Positions 1 to 5,124 of a stretch of DNA of 5,754 bases are shown here, one piece after another. The notes under the pieces were generated by a model that saw only the letters and a program-made list of their open reading frames with translations, searched no databases and was not told where the DNA came from. Positions within the stretch are counted from its first letter, which is position 1. Each line of letters begins with the position of its first letter. The translations under genes were made by a program, and so were the position numbers. This DNA is from DAMCAP01 sp964369265 (GTDB lineage: Bacteria > Bacillota > Clostridia > Oscillospirales > Ruminococcaceae): positions 1 through 5,754 of the forward strand of contig CAYJEV010000107.1 in NCBI GenBank assembly GCA_964369265.1. The letters are read 5' to 3'.

Positions 1-222
1 AGGGCTGCCCCTTTGGCGCTCACCGCAGTGAGCGAAATTCTTTAAAAAACTAAACTGCTTTCACCTACAAAACAAGACAAGCACAAAAGCTTTAAGTTCG
101 TACAAAGCTGAGGTGTGTTCATGTGAAAGCTTAACTAGCCCCCAAACAAAGGAGCGCACTATCCGTACCCACCCATCAAGGCAGCAAAGCGGACCCTTGA
201 TGGCAACAAAACCATTTGTTTT
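1..222. ncRNA. Possible structured RNA or structured intergenic segment, family unknown
   Basis: No gene fits here, but the segment is dense in perfect inverted repeats. These are 17-23 with 28-34 (CGCTCAC/GTGAGCG, 4-nt loop), 57-64 with 123-130 (GCTTTCAC/GTGAAAGC) enclosing 88-93 with 104-109 (AGCTTT/AAAGCT), 173-181 with 195-203 (CCATCAAGG/CCTTGATGG, 13-nt loop), and 205-210 with 215-220. Positions 16-21 could instead pair with 152-157 (GCGCTC/GAGCGC), and TCCG at 162-165 could pair with CGGA at 190-193 in the loop of the 9-bp hairpin, which would make a pseudoknot. A further AGGG/CCCT hairpin (1-12) touches the window edge. Nested plus separate stems over about 200 nt suit a non-coding RNA, but I cannot match a family (6S, RNase P, tmRNA and SRP motifs are absent) nor fix the strand. 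A cluster of palindromic repeats is the main alternative. Confidence 0.3.
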
Positions 223-237
223 ACATAAAACTTAAAT

Positions 238-259
238 GGCGACTACTAGTCGCCGCTAC
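238..259 (-). repeat. REP-like unit: GTAG plus 8-bp hairpin
   Basis: Positions 238-245 and 247-254 form a near-perfect palindrome (GGCGACTA, one central base, TAGTCGCC). Read on the - strand, the hairpin is preceded, after one base, by GTAG (259-256). This is the arrangement of bacterial REP sequences, a conserved GTAG/GGAG tetranucleotide 5' of a hairpin. No inverted partner is visible close by, so it would be a solitary unit or one end of a decayed pair. Confidence 0.5.
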
Positions 260-326
260 AATTTGCAATGTCATTCGATATTTTTGCATGACCATAAACA
301 ACATACCAAAAATTGATGTCCCAAAA

Positions 327-514
327 ATGGTAGGGTGCGGCGCTCGACGCACCGTCGCACGAAATCGCAACAACGGCACGCAATTCGCCACAACGTCGCA
401 CAACCAACCACCACAAGGAACGATTGACAGGTTATTTTGGTGTTGGGGTTGTATATGGTTTTGCGTGTTTAATGATGTCTAATTCAAGGGATGTCGAGCG
501 CCATCCCCTACCAT
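327..514. mobile_element. REPIN/MITE-like element with inverted GTAG-hairpin ends
   Basis: The two ends (327-353 and 488-514) are 27-bp imperfect inverted repeats. Read inward, each consists of ATG, GTAG, a 6-bp stem, the identical 8-nt loop GCGCTCGA, and the closing stem arm. The left stem is GGTGCG/CGCACC (334-339 with 348-353). The right stem, on the - strand, is GGGATG/CATCCC. The six mismatches between the ends are exactly three compensatory base-pair changes, so each hairpin is intact. This is the architecture of REPINs, two REP units in inverted orientation with GTAG outermost, which in known systems are moved by RAYT (TnpA_REP, HUH Y1) transposases. The 134-bp spacer encodes nothing convincing and has a weak internal inverted repeat (400-405 with 447-452) and a direct repeat CGTCGCAC (353-360, 394-401). 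No target-site duplication is evident, as expected of HUH-type mobility. A TIR-type MITE is the alternative. Confidence 0.65.
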
Positions 515-587
515 GGAAACGTTGACATGGCATAAAGTTTGGTTTTGTCATTTCCACATCGTGCGTATCATTAAGTTTGTTGTGTTC

Positions 588-613
588 GTACTTTTGTCAT
601 TGAACAAAAGTAC
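588..613. repeat. Perfect 10-bp inverted repeat (GTACTTTTGT / ACAAAAGTAC)
   Basis: Arms 588-597 and 604-613 are perfectly complementary around a 6-nt loop CATTGA. No T-tract follows on the + strand (CAAAAA follows), while read on the - strand the hairpin is preceded by TTTTTG, so it is not a normal intrinsic terminator. It lies in the gene-free left end and could be a dispersed repeat, a regulator binding site or the end of a decayed element. Confidence 0.6.
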
Positions 614-820
614 CAAAAATCAACGAGAGGGTGGGGGTATAAAGTTTGTTCCATTTTGGTATTTTTCGATACTACTTTGCTTAGCCGCCCAACTGCCTTC
701 ACGAAAAATACAGACAAAATGACTGGGGTTTAGTTTAAGCCAAAACAGCGTAAGCCAGCTTTTGTTGGTCGCTAGTTTGTGGAGACATATATTTTTGCAA
801 TGTCATTTGTGTTTTTGTTT

Positions 821-838
821 GCAGAAACCTGCCCCTAC
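821..838 (-). repeat. REP-like unit: GTAG plus short hairpin
   Basis: On the - strand GTAG (838-835) is followed by a GC-rich tract and a small hairpin, GCAG/CTGC (829-832 with 821-824, loop AAAC on the + strand). The layout matches the units at 238-259 and 327-514, but the stem is only 4 bp, so it looks decayed. The shared CTACAA edge on the + strand (here and at 256-261) supports common origin with the unit at 238-259. Confidence 0.35.
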
Positions 839-876
839 AATATCCGCTTAGAAAAATCACCAAATATATAAAATAT

Positions 877-885
877 AAAGGAGGG
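877..885 (+). promoter_or_regulatory. Strong Shine-Dalgarno of the DUF1904 gene
   Basis: AAAGGAGGG is an almost full anti-16S match placed six bases before the ATG at 892, which supports this start and a Firmicutes host. Confidence 0.85.
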
Positions 886-891
886 CGAAAA

Positions 892-1221
892 ATGCCGCAT
901 TTAAGATTTGAGAATATGAGTGTTACAGAGGTTAAGGAGCTTTCAAAGAAGTTATCTCCATTATTGTCAGAGGAGATAGGCTGTCCTGTTGATTGGTTTA
1001 CTTTTGCTTTAGCAAGCGAGGTGCTGTTTTGTGATGGCAAGGAGATTGAAGATACAGTTATAGCGCATGTTAACTGGTTTGATAGAGGCGAGCCTGTTAA
1101 GGGGAATGTCGCTAAGCTTATTATGGAAGAGGTTAATAAGCTTAAAAAAGTTTCAGATGTTACTACAATTTTTTATTCAATTGAAAAACCAAATTATTTT
1201 GAGAATGGTGTTAATTATTAG
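892..1221 (+). CDS. DUF1904 family protein (tautomerase-like fold)
   Basis: This 109-residue protein carries the marks of the DUF1904 family as I recall it: an N-terminal MPHLRF strand, a central FTF strand (about residues 42-44), a hydrophobic strand ending in WFDRGE (about 59-64), and a C-terminal FYSIEKPNYFENGVNY-like tail. The family has a known structure (the Vibrio cholerae member) with the 4-oxalocrotonate tautomerase/MIF fold. Pro2 would become the N-terminal proline after Met removal, the position of the catalytic proline in tautomerases, but no reaction is established for the family. Length is normal. The start is fixed by AAAGGAGGG (877-885), six bases upstream of the ATG. The gene is followed at once by its own terminator, so it appears to be a monocistronic cytoplasmic protein with no functional tie to the MATE gene downstream. 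Confidence 0.85.
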   Translation: MPHLRFENMSVTEVKELSKKLSPLLSEEIGCPVDWFTFALASEVLFCDGKEIEDTVIAHVNWFDRGEPVKGNVAKLIMEEVNKLKKVSDVTTIFYSIEKPNYFENGVNY

Positions 1222-1229
1222 TTTGAACT

Positions 1230-1259
1230 CCCCTGTGCTAAGCATGGGGGTTTCTTATT
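1230..1259 (+). terminator. Intrinsic terminator after the DUF1904 gene
   Basis: CCCCTGTGC (1230-1238) pairs with GCATGGGGG (1242-1250) through nine pairs, two of them G-T, around a 3-nt loop. TTTCTTATT follows. It starts 8 bases after the stop codon and separates this gene from the MATE gene. Confidence 0.75.
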
Positions 1260-1292
1260 GCCCCATTTATTTTAGTTAGCTTAATATTTTTA

Positions 1293-1321
1293 TTGCATTC
1301 CAAAGAGAAAAGATTTATACT
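1293..1321 (+). promoter_or_regulatory. Sigma-A-type promoter of the MATE gene
   Basis: TTGCAT (1293-1298) and TATACT (1316-1321) are separated by 17 bases. Each hexamer differs from the TTGACA/TATAAT consensus at few positions. The predicted transcription start near 1328 leaves a leader of about 40 nt. It lies just after the DUF1904 terminator, as expected for an independent unit. Confidence 0.6.
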
Positions 1322-1368
1322 GATATAGGTGTTTAAAACATCAACTATATTTAAAAATGGAGAATTAT

Positions 1369-2739
1369 ATGTCGACTAAATCAAAAAATCAGATAGACAT
1401 GACAACAGGCTCTCTCTTTCGCAAGATAATAACCTTTGCAATTCCTTTGATATTAACAAATATGCTTCAGCTATTTTATAACGCTGCTGATATGATAATA
1501 GTTGGGCAGTTTGCAGGACCTCAGGCGCTTTCGGCTGTTGGTGCATCTGGTGCGCTTGTCAACACCTTAATTGGCAGCTTTATGGGGCTGTCTGTTGGGG
1601 CTGGTGTTAGTGTGTCAAAAAACTTTGGTGCAAAAGACGAAGAAGGAATTAGCCGTACACTACACACTGCAATTTCAGTATCCCTAATGCTTTCGCTTTT
1701 TATAACAGTGCTTGGTATCTTTGCTGCTCGCCCTTTGCTTGAGCTTATGCAAACGCCATATGATGTTATTGATGGCAGCACGCTTTATATGCGTATCTTC
1801 TTTTTGGGAATGCCATTTAACCTAACCTATAACTTTGGTGCTGCCATGCTTAGGGCTGTTGGCGACACAAAAAGACCGCTAAAATTCCTTGCTTTTGCTG
1901 GGGTTATAAATGTGCTGTTTAACTTATTCTTTGTTATAGTGTTAAGAATGAGTGTGGCTGGGGTTGCGCTAGCAACTATTATTTCCCAAGCTATATCAGC
2001 CTATCTTGTTATTAAATGCTTTTTAAAGGGCGACGAAATACTAAAGCTTAATTTAAAGTCACTTAAAATCCATAAAAAAGAGCTTTATGATATAATAAGA
2101 ATTGGATTGCCATCTGGCATTCAGGGCTCTTTATTCTCTTTGTCAAACGCAACAGTTCAGTCTGCGATTAACTCATTTGGCTCGACTGTGGTTGCTGGAA
2201 ATGTCGCTGCCTCAAATCTTGAAGGCTTTGCTTATGTTGCTGTTAATAGTATCAGCCAAGCTGCCTTAACTGCTGCCGCACAAAATATTGGCGCAGAGAA
2301 ATATAACAGGGCAAGAAAAGGCTTGTGGCATTCGCTTCTTGTTGTCGCTATAGTTAGCATATCCATAAGCCTGACATTAAACATCTTCGCCACACCTCTA
2401 TTATCCCTATATAACAGCGATATGTCTGTTGTTAGTATTGGCATAAATAAGCTTAGAATAACTTCTGCGCTTTATGTGCTTTTTGGGCTGATGGATGTAG
2501 TGGTTGGCCAGCTTAGAGGAATGGGAGCTTCTTTAACGCCTACTTTAATTTCGCTTGGTGGTGTGTGTGCTTTTAGGATTTTGTGGGTTGCCACTGTCTT
2601 TCCTATCTTTGGCACAATAGTGAGCATTTACTGGGTGTATCCTCTTTCATGGCTTGTGACACTATCTGCACAAGGGGTTATGTATAAGATAGTGCAGTCG
2701 AAATATCCAAACCTTGATGCTGATGTCGCACAAGTCTAA
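1369..2739 (+). CDS. MATE family efflux transporter
   Basis: An inner-membrane multidrug/toxin exporter of the MATE superfamily, driven by a Na+ or H+ gradient, with the usual length (456 residues) and about 12 membrane segments. The N-terminal lobe begins with the signature around residues 14-47 (FRKIITFAIPLILTNM, then QLFYNAADMIIVGQF). The twofold lobe symmetry is visible: VSKNFGAKD...HTA (82-101) in lobe 1 matches AAQNIGAEKYNRARKG (303-318) in lobe 2, and LRAVGDTKRP (161-170) matches LRGMGASLTPTL (382-393). A charged loop (220-238) joins the lobes. The style resembles the YoeA-like subgroup, an impression rather than a test. I prefer ATG 1369 over the in-frame ATG at 1357, because GGAG at 1359-1362 sits six bases before 1369 while nothing like a Shine-Dalgarno precedes 1357. 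Substrate cannot be read from sequence. Confidence 0.95.
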   Translation: MSTKSKNQIDMTTGSLFRKIITFAIPLILTNMLQLFYNAADMIIVGQFAGPQALSAVGASGALVNTLIGSFMGLSVGAGVSVSKNFGAKDEEGISRTLHTAISVSLMLSLFITVLGIFAARPLLELMQTPYDVIDGSTLYMRIFFLGMPFNLTYNFGAAMLRAVGDTKRPLKFLAFAGVINVLFNLFFVIVLRMSVAGVALATIISQAISAYLVIKCFLKGDEILKLNLKSLKIHKKELYDIIRIGLPSGIQGSLFSLSNATVQSAINSFGSTVVAGNVAASNLEGFAYVAVNSISQAALTAAAQNIGAEKYNRARKGLWHSLLVVAIVSISISLTLNIFATPLLSLYNSDMSVVSIGINKLRITSALYVLFGLMDVVVGQLRGMGASLTPTLISLGGVCAFRILWVATVFPIFGTIVSIYWVYPLSWLVTLSAQGVMYKIVQSKYPNLDADVAQV

Positions 2740-2763
2740 AAATCCTCACTAAGATTATTCATA

Positions 2764-2778
2764 CTATTTTAAAAATAG
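2764..2778. repeat. 15-bp AT-rich palindrome (CTATTTT-A-AAAATAG)
   Basis: A perfect palindrome lies 25 bases after the MATE stop and about 40 bases upstream of the -10 of the next gene. It has no GC core or long T-tract, so it is a poor terminator. A regulator site near the following promoter is possible. Confidence 0.35.
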
Positions 2779-2805
2779 ATTAAAAGTTTGTATCATAATG
2801 TAAGC

Positions 2806-2811
2806 TATAAT
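2806..2811 (+). promoter_or_regulatory. Consensus -10 hexamer before the secreted protein gene
   Basis: TATAAT is an exact -10 match, 38 bases upstream of the preferred ATG. No good -35 lies 16-18 bases upstream (TTAAAA at 2780-2785 is 20 bases away), so the promoter may need an activator or an alternative contact. A transcript from here would begin near 2818, excluding the ATG at 2814 as a start. Confidence 0.4.
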
Positions 2812-2849
2812 ATATGGACACTAAAATCATGATATTAGGAGTCAAAATA

Positions 2850-3803
2850 ATGATATACATATTAAAAAAAGCTTTTTTAGCAATCGCCACACTAACAATA
2901 ATATCAAGCTTGGCATTTATTTCTTTAGCTAGTCATGCTTTGCCTAGCATTGGAGAGATTGCAGAAAATTCAGTTATAGTAGGCGAGGAATTAGCCTTAT
3001 CTGCCCCTGTAATAAAAGAGGAAGCAGACGATACTGTCTATGAGCTAGAATGGAGCATAGCAGAAGAGAATGCAGTTGAGGGAGCTGTTATAGCCGACAA
3101 TAAAGTTACTGCGACTTCATCTGGAGAGCTTATTATAACTGCAACTATAATTGATAGCGATCCAGCAATTTCTAGAAACTTCACTATAACAGTTAATGAA
3201 ATGGTAGTATTCGCAGAAATAGAGGAAGATTTAGAAGATAGCGAGATAGATTTTAAATTGCCAGCAGGATTGCCTTTAAACACAAGAGCAAAGCTTGATG
3301 TCGAGAGCTTAGAGCTAGCTGATGATAATGAGCCTTTTAATTTAACTAATGTGCTATCAATAAGCGAGGGAACATTAAGGCTATTAGGCGATAATTTGCT
3401 ATACGCCGATACAGTTGTTGGTTCAGCAGTCACTGCTAGACTATATATAAACCCTACCTTAGCAACTTTAAACACACCAATAAGCTTAATGATAAACGAT
3501 AGCATGGAATATTCCACAAACATGAAGGTGTATAACATATTCCAAAAATACTTCTCAAATAACATAAAAGTTTCAAGCTTTATGCATGAGGGCGAATTTG
3601 GTATGTTTGTGAATGTTGCCCTGCTTTTAGACGACGAGAACCACAACCCAACTCACTACTACCTATACAACATCAACACTAATAAATATAAAGAGATTAG
3701 CGATTACTACATTGACGATAACAACTATCTTCGTTTCACAACAAACGAGGGCGGAACTATAATAGCAAGCGAAGGCGAGCTTTTGTCTAGAGTAGCTGAA
3801 TAA
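2850..3803 (+). CDS. Secreted protein with N-terminal Ig-like (Big-type) domain
   Basis: This 317-residue protein begins with a Sec signal peptide: KK at 6-7, a hydrophobic core at 8-27 and probable cleavage after SHA (28-30). Residues 33-115 look like a bacterial Ig-like domain: LEWSI strand, then NKVTATSSGELIITATI and a closing FTITV strand, the Big_2-like pattern. Residues 117-216 appear beta-rich and very acidic. The C-terminal part (about 223-310) has HYYLYNINTNKYKEI, then YLRFTTNEGGTIIAS, similar in pattern to C-terminal beta modules of clostridial surface proteins. There is no LPXTG motif, SLH repeat or C-terminal anchor, so it is probably released or held non-covalently. ATG 2850 is chosen over 2814 because AGGAG (2837-2841) lies eight bases upstream and the signal peptide begins there. 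Function is unknown; a terminator follows directly. Confidence 0.8.
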   Translation: MIYILKKAFLAIATLTIISSLAFISLASHALPSIGEIAENSVIVGEELALSAPVIKEEADDTVYELEWSIAEENAVEGAVIADNKVTATSSGELIITATIIDSDPAISRNFTITVNEMVVFAEIEEDLEDSEIDFKLPAGLPLNTRAKLDVESLELADDNEPFNLTNVLSISEGTLRLLGDNLLYADTVVGSAVTARLYINPTLATLNTPISLMINDSMEYSTNMKVYNIFQKYFSNNIKVSSFMHEGEFGMFVNVALLLDDENHNPTHYYLYNINTNKYKEISDYYIDDNNYLRFTTNEGGTIIASEGELLSRVAE

Positions 3804-3812
3804 TTAAATTAT

Positions 3813-3848
3813 AAAACGCCTTACAGCTTTTGACTGTAGGGCGTTTTT
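3813..3848. terminator. Bidirectional intrinsic terminator between convergent genes
   Basis: AAAACGCCTTACAG (3813-3826) pairs with CTGTAGGGCGTTTT (3834-3847) over 14 pairs with one G-T, around loop CTTTTGA. A T-run ends the stem on the + strand, and TTTTATAATTT ends it on the - strand, so it can serve the secreted protein gene from the left and the membrane protein gene from the right. Confidence 0.88.
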
Positions 3849-3856
3849 AAATATAG

Positions 3857-3881
3857 TATAATATAATATAATATAATATAA
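3857..3881. repeat. Microsatellite: TATAA x5
   Basis: Five uninterrupted copies of the pentamer TATAA, followed by a partial copy, lie between the shared terminator and the end of the convergent membrane protein gene. Each junction reads TATAAT, so the array is a row of -10-like hexamers, but no gene starts close by. Confidence 0.85.
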
Positions 3882-3899
3882 TAATTGCAAAACAATTAT
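3881..3899. repeat. 7-bp hairpin ATAATTG-CAAAA-CAATTAT
   Basis: A perfect 7-bp inverted repeat with a 5-nt loop. Read on the - strand it is followed by an AT-only tract, so it might act as a weak terminator for the membrane protein gene, but its stem is poor in GC. Confidence 0.4.
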
Positions 3900-3904
3900 C
3901 ATAT

Positions 3905-3951
3905 CCCTCGCAGGGGCGATTTAGAAGTCCGCTCTGCTCGCCATAAATGGC
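3905..3951. repeat. GC-rich palindromic patch, possibly a decayed REP-like unit
   Basis: Within AT-rich sequence this short GC-rich stretch has overlapping small inverted repeats: CCCT/AGGG (3905-3908, 3912-3915), GGCGA/TCGCC (3915-3919, 3938-3942) and GCCAT/ATGGC (3940-3944, 3947-3951). The AGGGGCGA core resembles the other palindromic units at the left end, but GTAG is missing. It is non-coding and lies just after the membrane protein stop codon. Confidence 0.25.
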
Positions 3952-3975
3952 AACCGCAGAACATGGACAATTATA

Positions 3976-4980
3976 TCAAAATCTAATTTTAGAGTCAATC
4001 CTAATCGCGTTCACTTTCGCTACCTGCTCTTTGTTATGTATCTCTCGCATGATCTTATCTGTGTCAACATCGACATTAGTTTTTGTAGCGAGAATGTCAT
4101 TAACTGCTAAAGTTATTATAAACATATAAAAGAACCAGACTCCACTAAACTCTGCAAAAGTTATAATTAGTGTTAAAGTTAATATAGCAGAATTTACTCT
4201 GAGTTGCTTTTTGTTGCCATCTTTTTTAGATAAAATTAAAAGAAAGACTAACAAGCCTACTACAGGAAAGTAAAATAAATCTCTTATTTTTAGCTGAAAA
4301 TCGAAGATTAAAGCAAGGAAGGTTACTATCGATGAAGCTGTCAGCGAGCTTGTGAACTTCATTAAAGATCTGTCTGCGTTTTTTGCATGCAAGGCAGTCA
4401 TCATGATAAGCGTTAACACAAGACCTTCATTTAAAAATCGCCTTGTGGAGGAAGCAACAGGCTGCACTGTAATGAGATAATCAGCTATAAACATAAGCAG
4501 CAAAGCATAAACTATCAAAAAGATAGTAAAGCTTGTTCTTGATTTAAAGAAAATTTTATTTTTTAGAGTATGCGCTATAAATCCAGAAACAATCAAAATA
4601 ATTGCTCCAATGTTTCTAAGCGCTATTATGTTGCCGATAATAGAATGAGTTCCTTCCCAAAACATCAAGCTAATAACCATTGCCCATATTTGGTTAGCAA
4701 GCAAATACAGAGTTAAATAGGCTGTGTATTTTAAAATGCTATCAAAAGTATAATACGCAATAAGGGCTATGACTAAAGCTTCTAATATACTGCTTATAAC
4801 ATCTCTAAACATAATTAGAGAGTTTAGAAGCTCTAGTGAAGGCGAATTTTGCGAGATAGTAAACAACAAAGGAGAAGGAATTGCCACAACTAAGGCAGCA
4901 AAAATTAGGGTTAGAACCGATAAAATATCTTTTAGTTTAATTTTAGGTTGAACGTTTTTCTCCATTTCATATATATCCAT
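3976..4980 (-). CDS. Polytopic membrane protein of unrecognised family
   Basis: A 334-residue integral membrane protein with about nine or ten hydrophobic segments (near residues 17-41, 57-78, 83-107, 117-138, 150-171, 182-198, 211-227, 233-250, 264-280 and 280-297), short charged loops and a polar C-terminal tail of about 35 residues rich in D, K and N. I see no transporter, kinase, protease or glycosyltransferase signature. Peptidase motifs of prepilin peptidases (two aspartates with adjacent glycines, as in GXGD) are absent, so it is not the PilD/ComC enzyme. The start is supported by AAAGGGG (4994-4988 on this strand), seven bases before the ATG. It lies 144 bp downstream of the pilin gene on the same strand, with no clear terminator between, so cotranscription is plausible and a role in the envelope or pilus locus possible, but unproven. 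Confidence 0.85.
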   Translation of the reverse strand: MDIYEMEKNVQPKIKLKDILSVLTLIFAALVVAIPSPLLFTISQNSPSLELLNSLIMFRDVISSILEALVIALIAYYTFDSILKYTAYLTLYLLANQIWAMVISLMFWEGTHSIIGNIIALRNIGAIILIVSGFIAHTLKNKIFFKSRTSFTIFLIVYALLLMFIADYLITVQPVASSTRRFLNEGLVLTLIMMTALHAKNADRSLMKFTSSLTASSIVTFLALIFDFQLKIRDLFYFPVVGLLVFLLILSKKDGNKKQLRVNSAILTLTLIITFAEFSGVWFFYMFIITLAVNDILATKTNVDVDTDKIMREIHNKEQVAKVNAIRIDSKIRF

Positions 4981-5124
4981 ATTATATCCCCTTTCTGGCG
5001 CTTAAGTTTAAGCTAAGAACTATTGAGATACTAACACAGCAGTCTAAATGACTTGCAGTTTGCTTCAAATACACATTCTAATACACAGCTTTAATTCACC
5101 ACAAAATTACACATTACCTTATCT
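4981..5124. other. Spacer between the pilin and membrane protein genes
   Basis: This 144-bp gap holds the ribosome binding site of the membrane protein gene (4988-4994), a short palindrome GCTTAA/TTAAGC (5000-5005, 5008-5013) and a weak stem GCAGTC/GACTTGC (5039-5056). Neither has a T-tract, so no terminator is called and readthrough from the pilin gene is likely. No convincing promoter for the - strand was found. Confidence 0.5.

Larger units (their letters stand above)
515..891. other. Gene-free interval with short repeats, upstream of the DUF1904 gene
   Basis: No convincing coding region is seen. Contents are a perfect 10-bp inverted repeat (588-613), a hairpin with GTAG (821-838), short direct repeats (ATAAAGTTTG at 532 and 639; TTTTGTCATT at 543 and 592), and a 14-bp word TTTGCAATGTCATT at 794-807 that also occurs at 262-275. 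The AT-rich stretch 861-876 could supply a -10 element (TATAAA at 867-872) for the gene at 892, but no good -35 lies at the right distance, so I do not call a promoter. Confidence 0.5.

Noticed and set aside
1..53. Possible 3' end of a gene entering from the left
   Set aside because: All three + frames stay open for only 9-16 codons and the stretch is taken up by hairpins; nothing shows coding.
327..401. CRISPR-like array from repeated CGTCGCAC words
   Set aside because: There are only two 8-bp copies with no regular spacing; they lie inside the REPIN-like element.
216..482. 88-residue open frame on the + strand
   Set aside because: It runs through the palindromic unit at 238-259 and into the REPIN-like element, has no ribosome binding site and has a composition unlike a protein gene.
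513..722. 69-residue open frame on the + strand
   Set aside because: It starts inside the right end of the REPIN-like element, has no Shine-Dalgarno and spans the 588-613 inverted repeat; it looks like chance coding of repeat sequence.
735..1040. 101-residue open frame on the - strand
   Set aside because: Its first half is antisense to the well-supported DUF1904 gene and it has no recognisable domain.
1357..1368. Upstream in-frame ATG for the MATE gene
   Set aside because: No ribosome binding site precedes it, and its own bases (GGAG) form the site for the ATG at 1369.
2814..2849. Upstream in-frame ATG for the secreted protein
   Set aside because: It overlaps the region just after the TATAAT hexamer, lacks a Shine-Dalgarno and would put 12 extra residues before the signal peptide.
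3038..3646. 202-residue open frame on the - strand
   Set aside because: It is wholly antisense to the secreted protein gene, serine-rich as expected of a shadow frame, and has no ribosome binding site.
5039..5056. Hairpin GCAGTC/GACTTGC as pilin terminator
   Set aside because: The stem is short with a bulge and no T-tract follows on the - strand.
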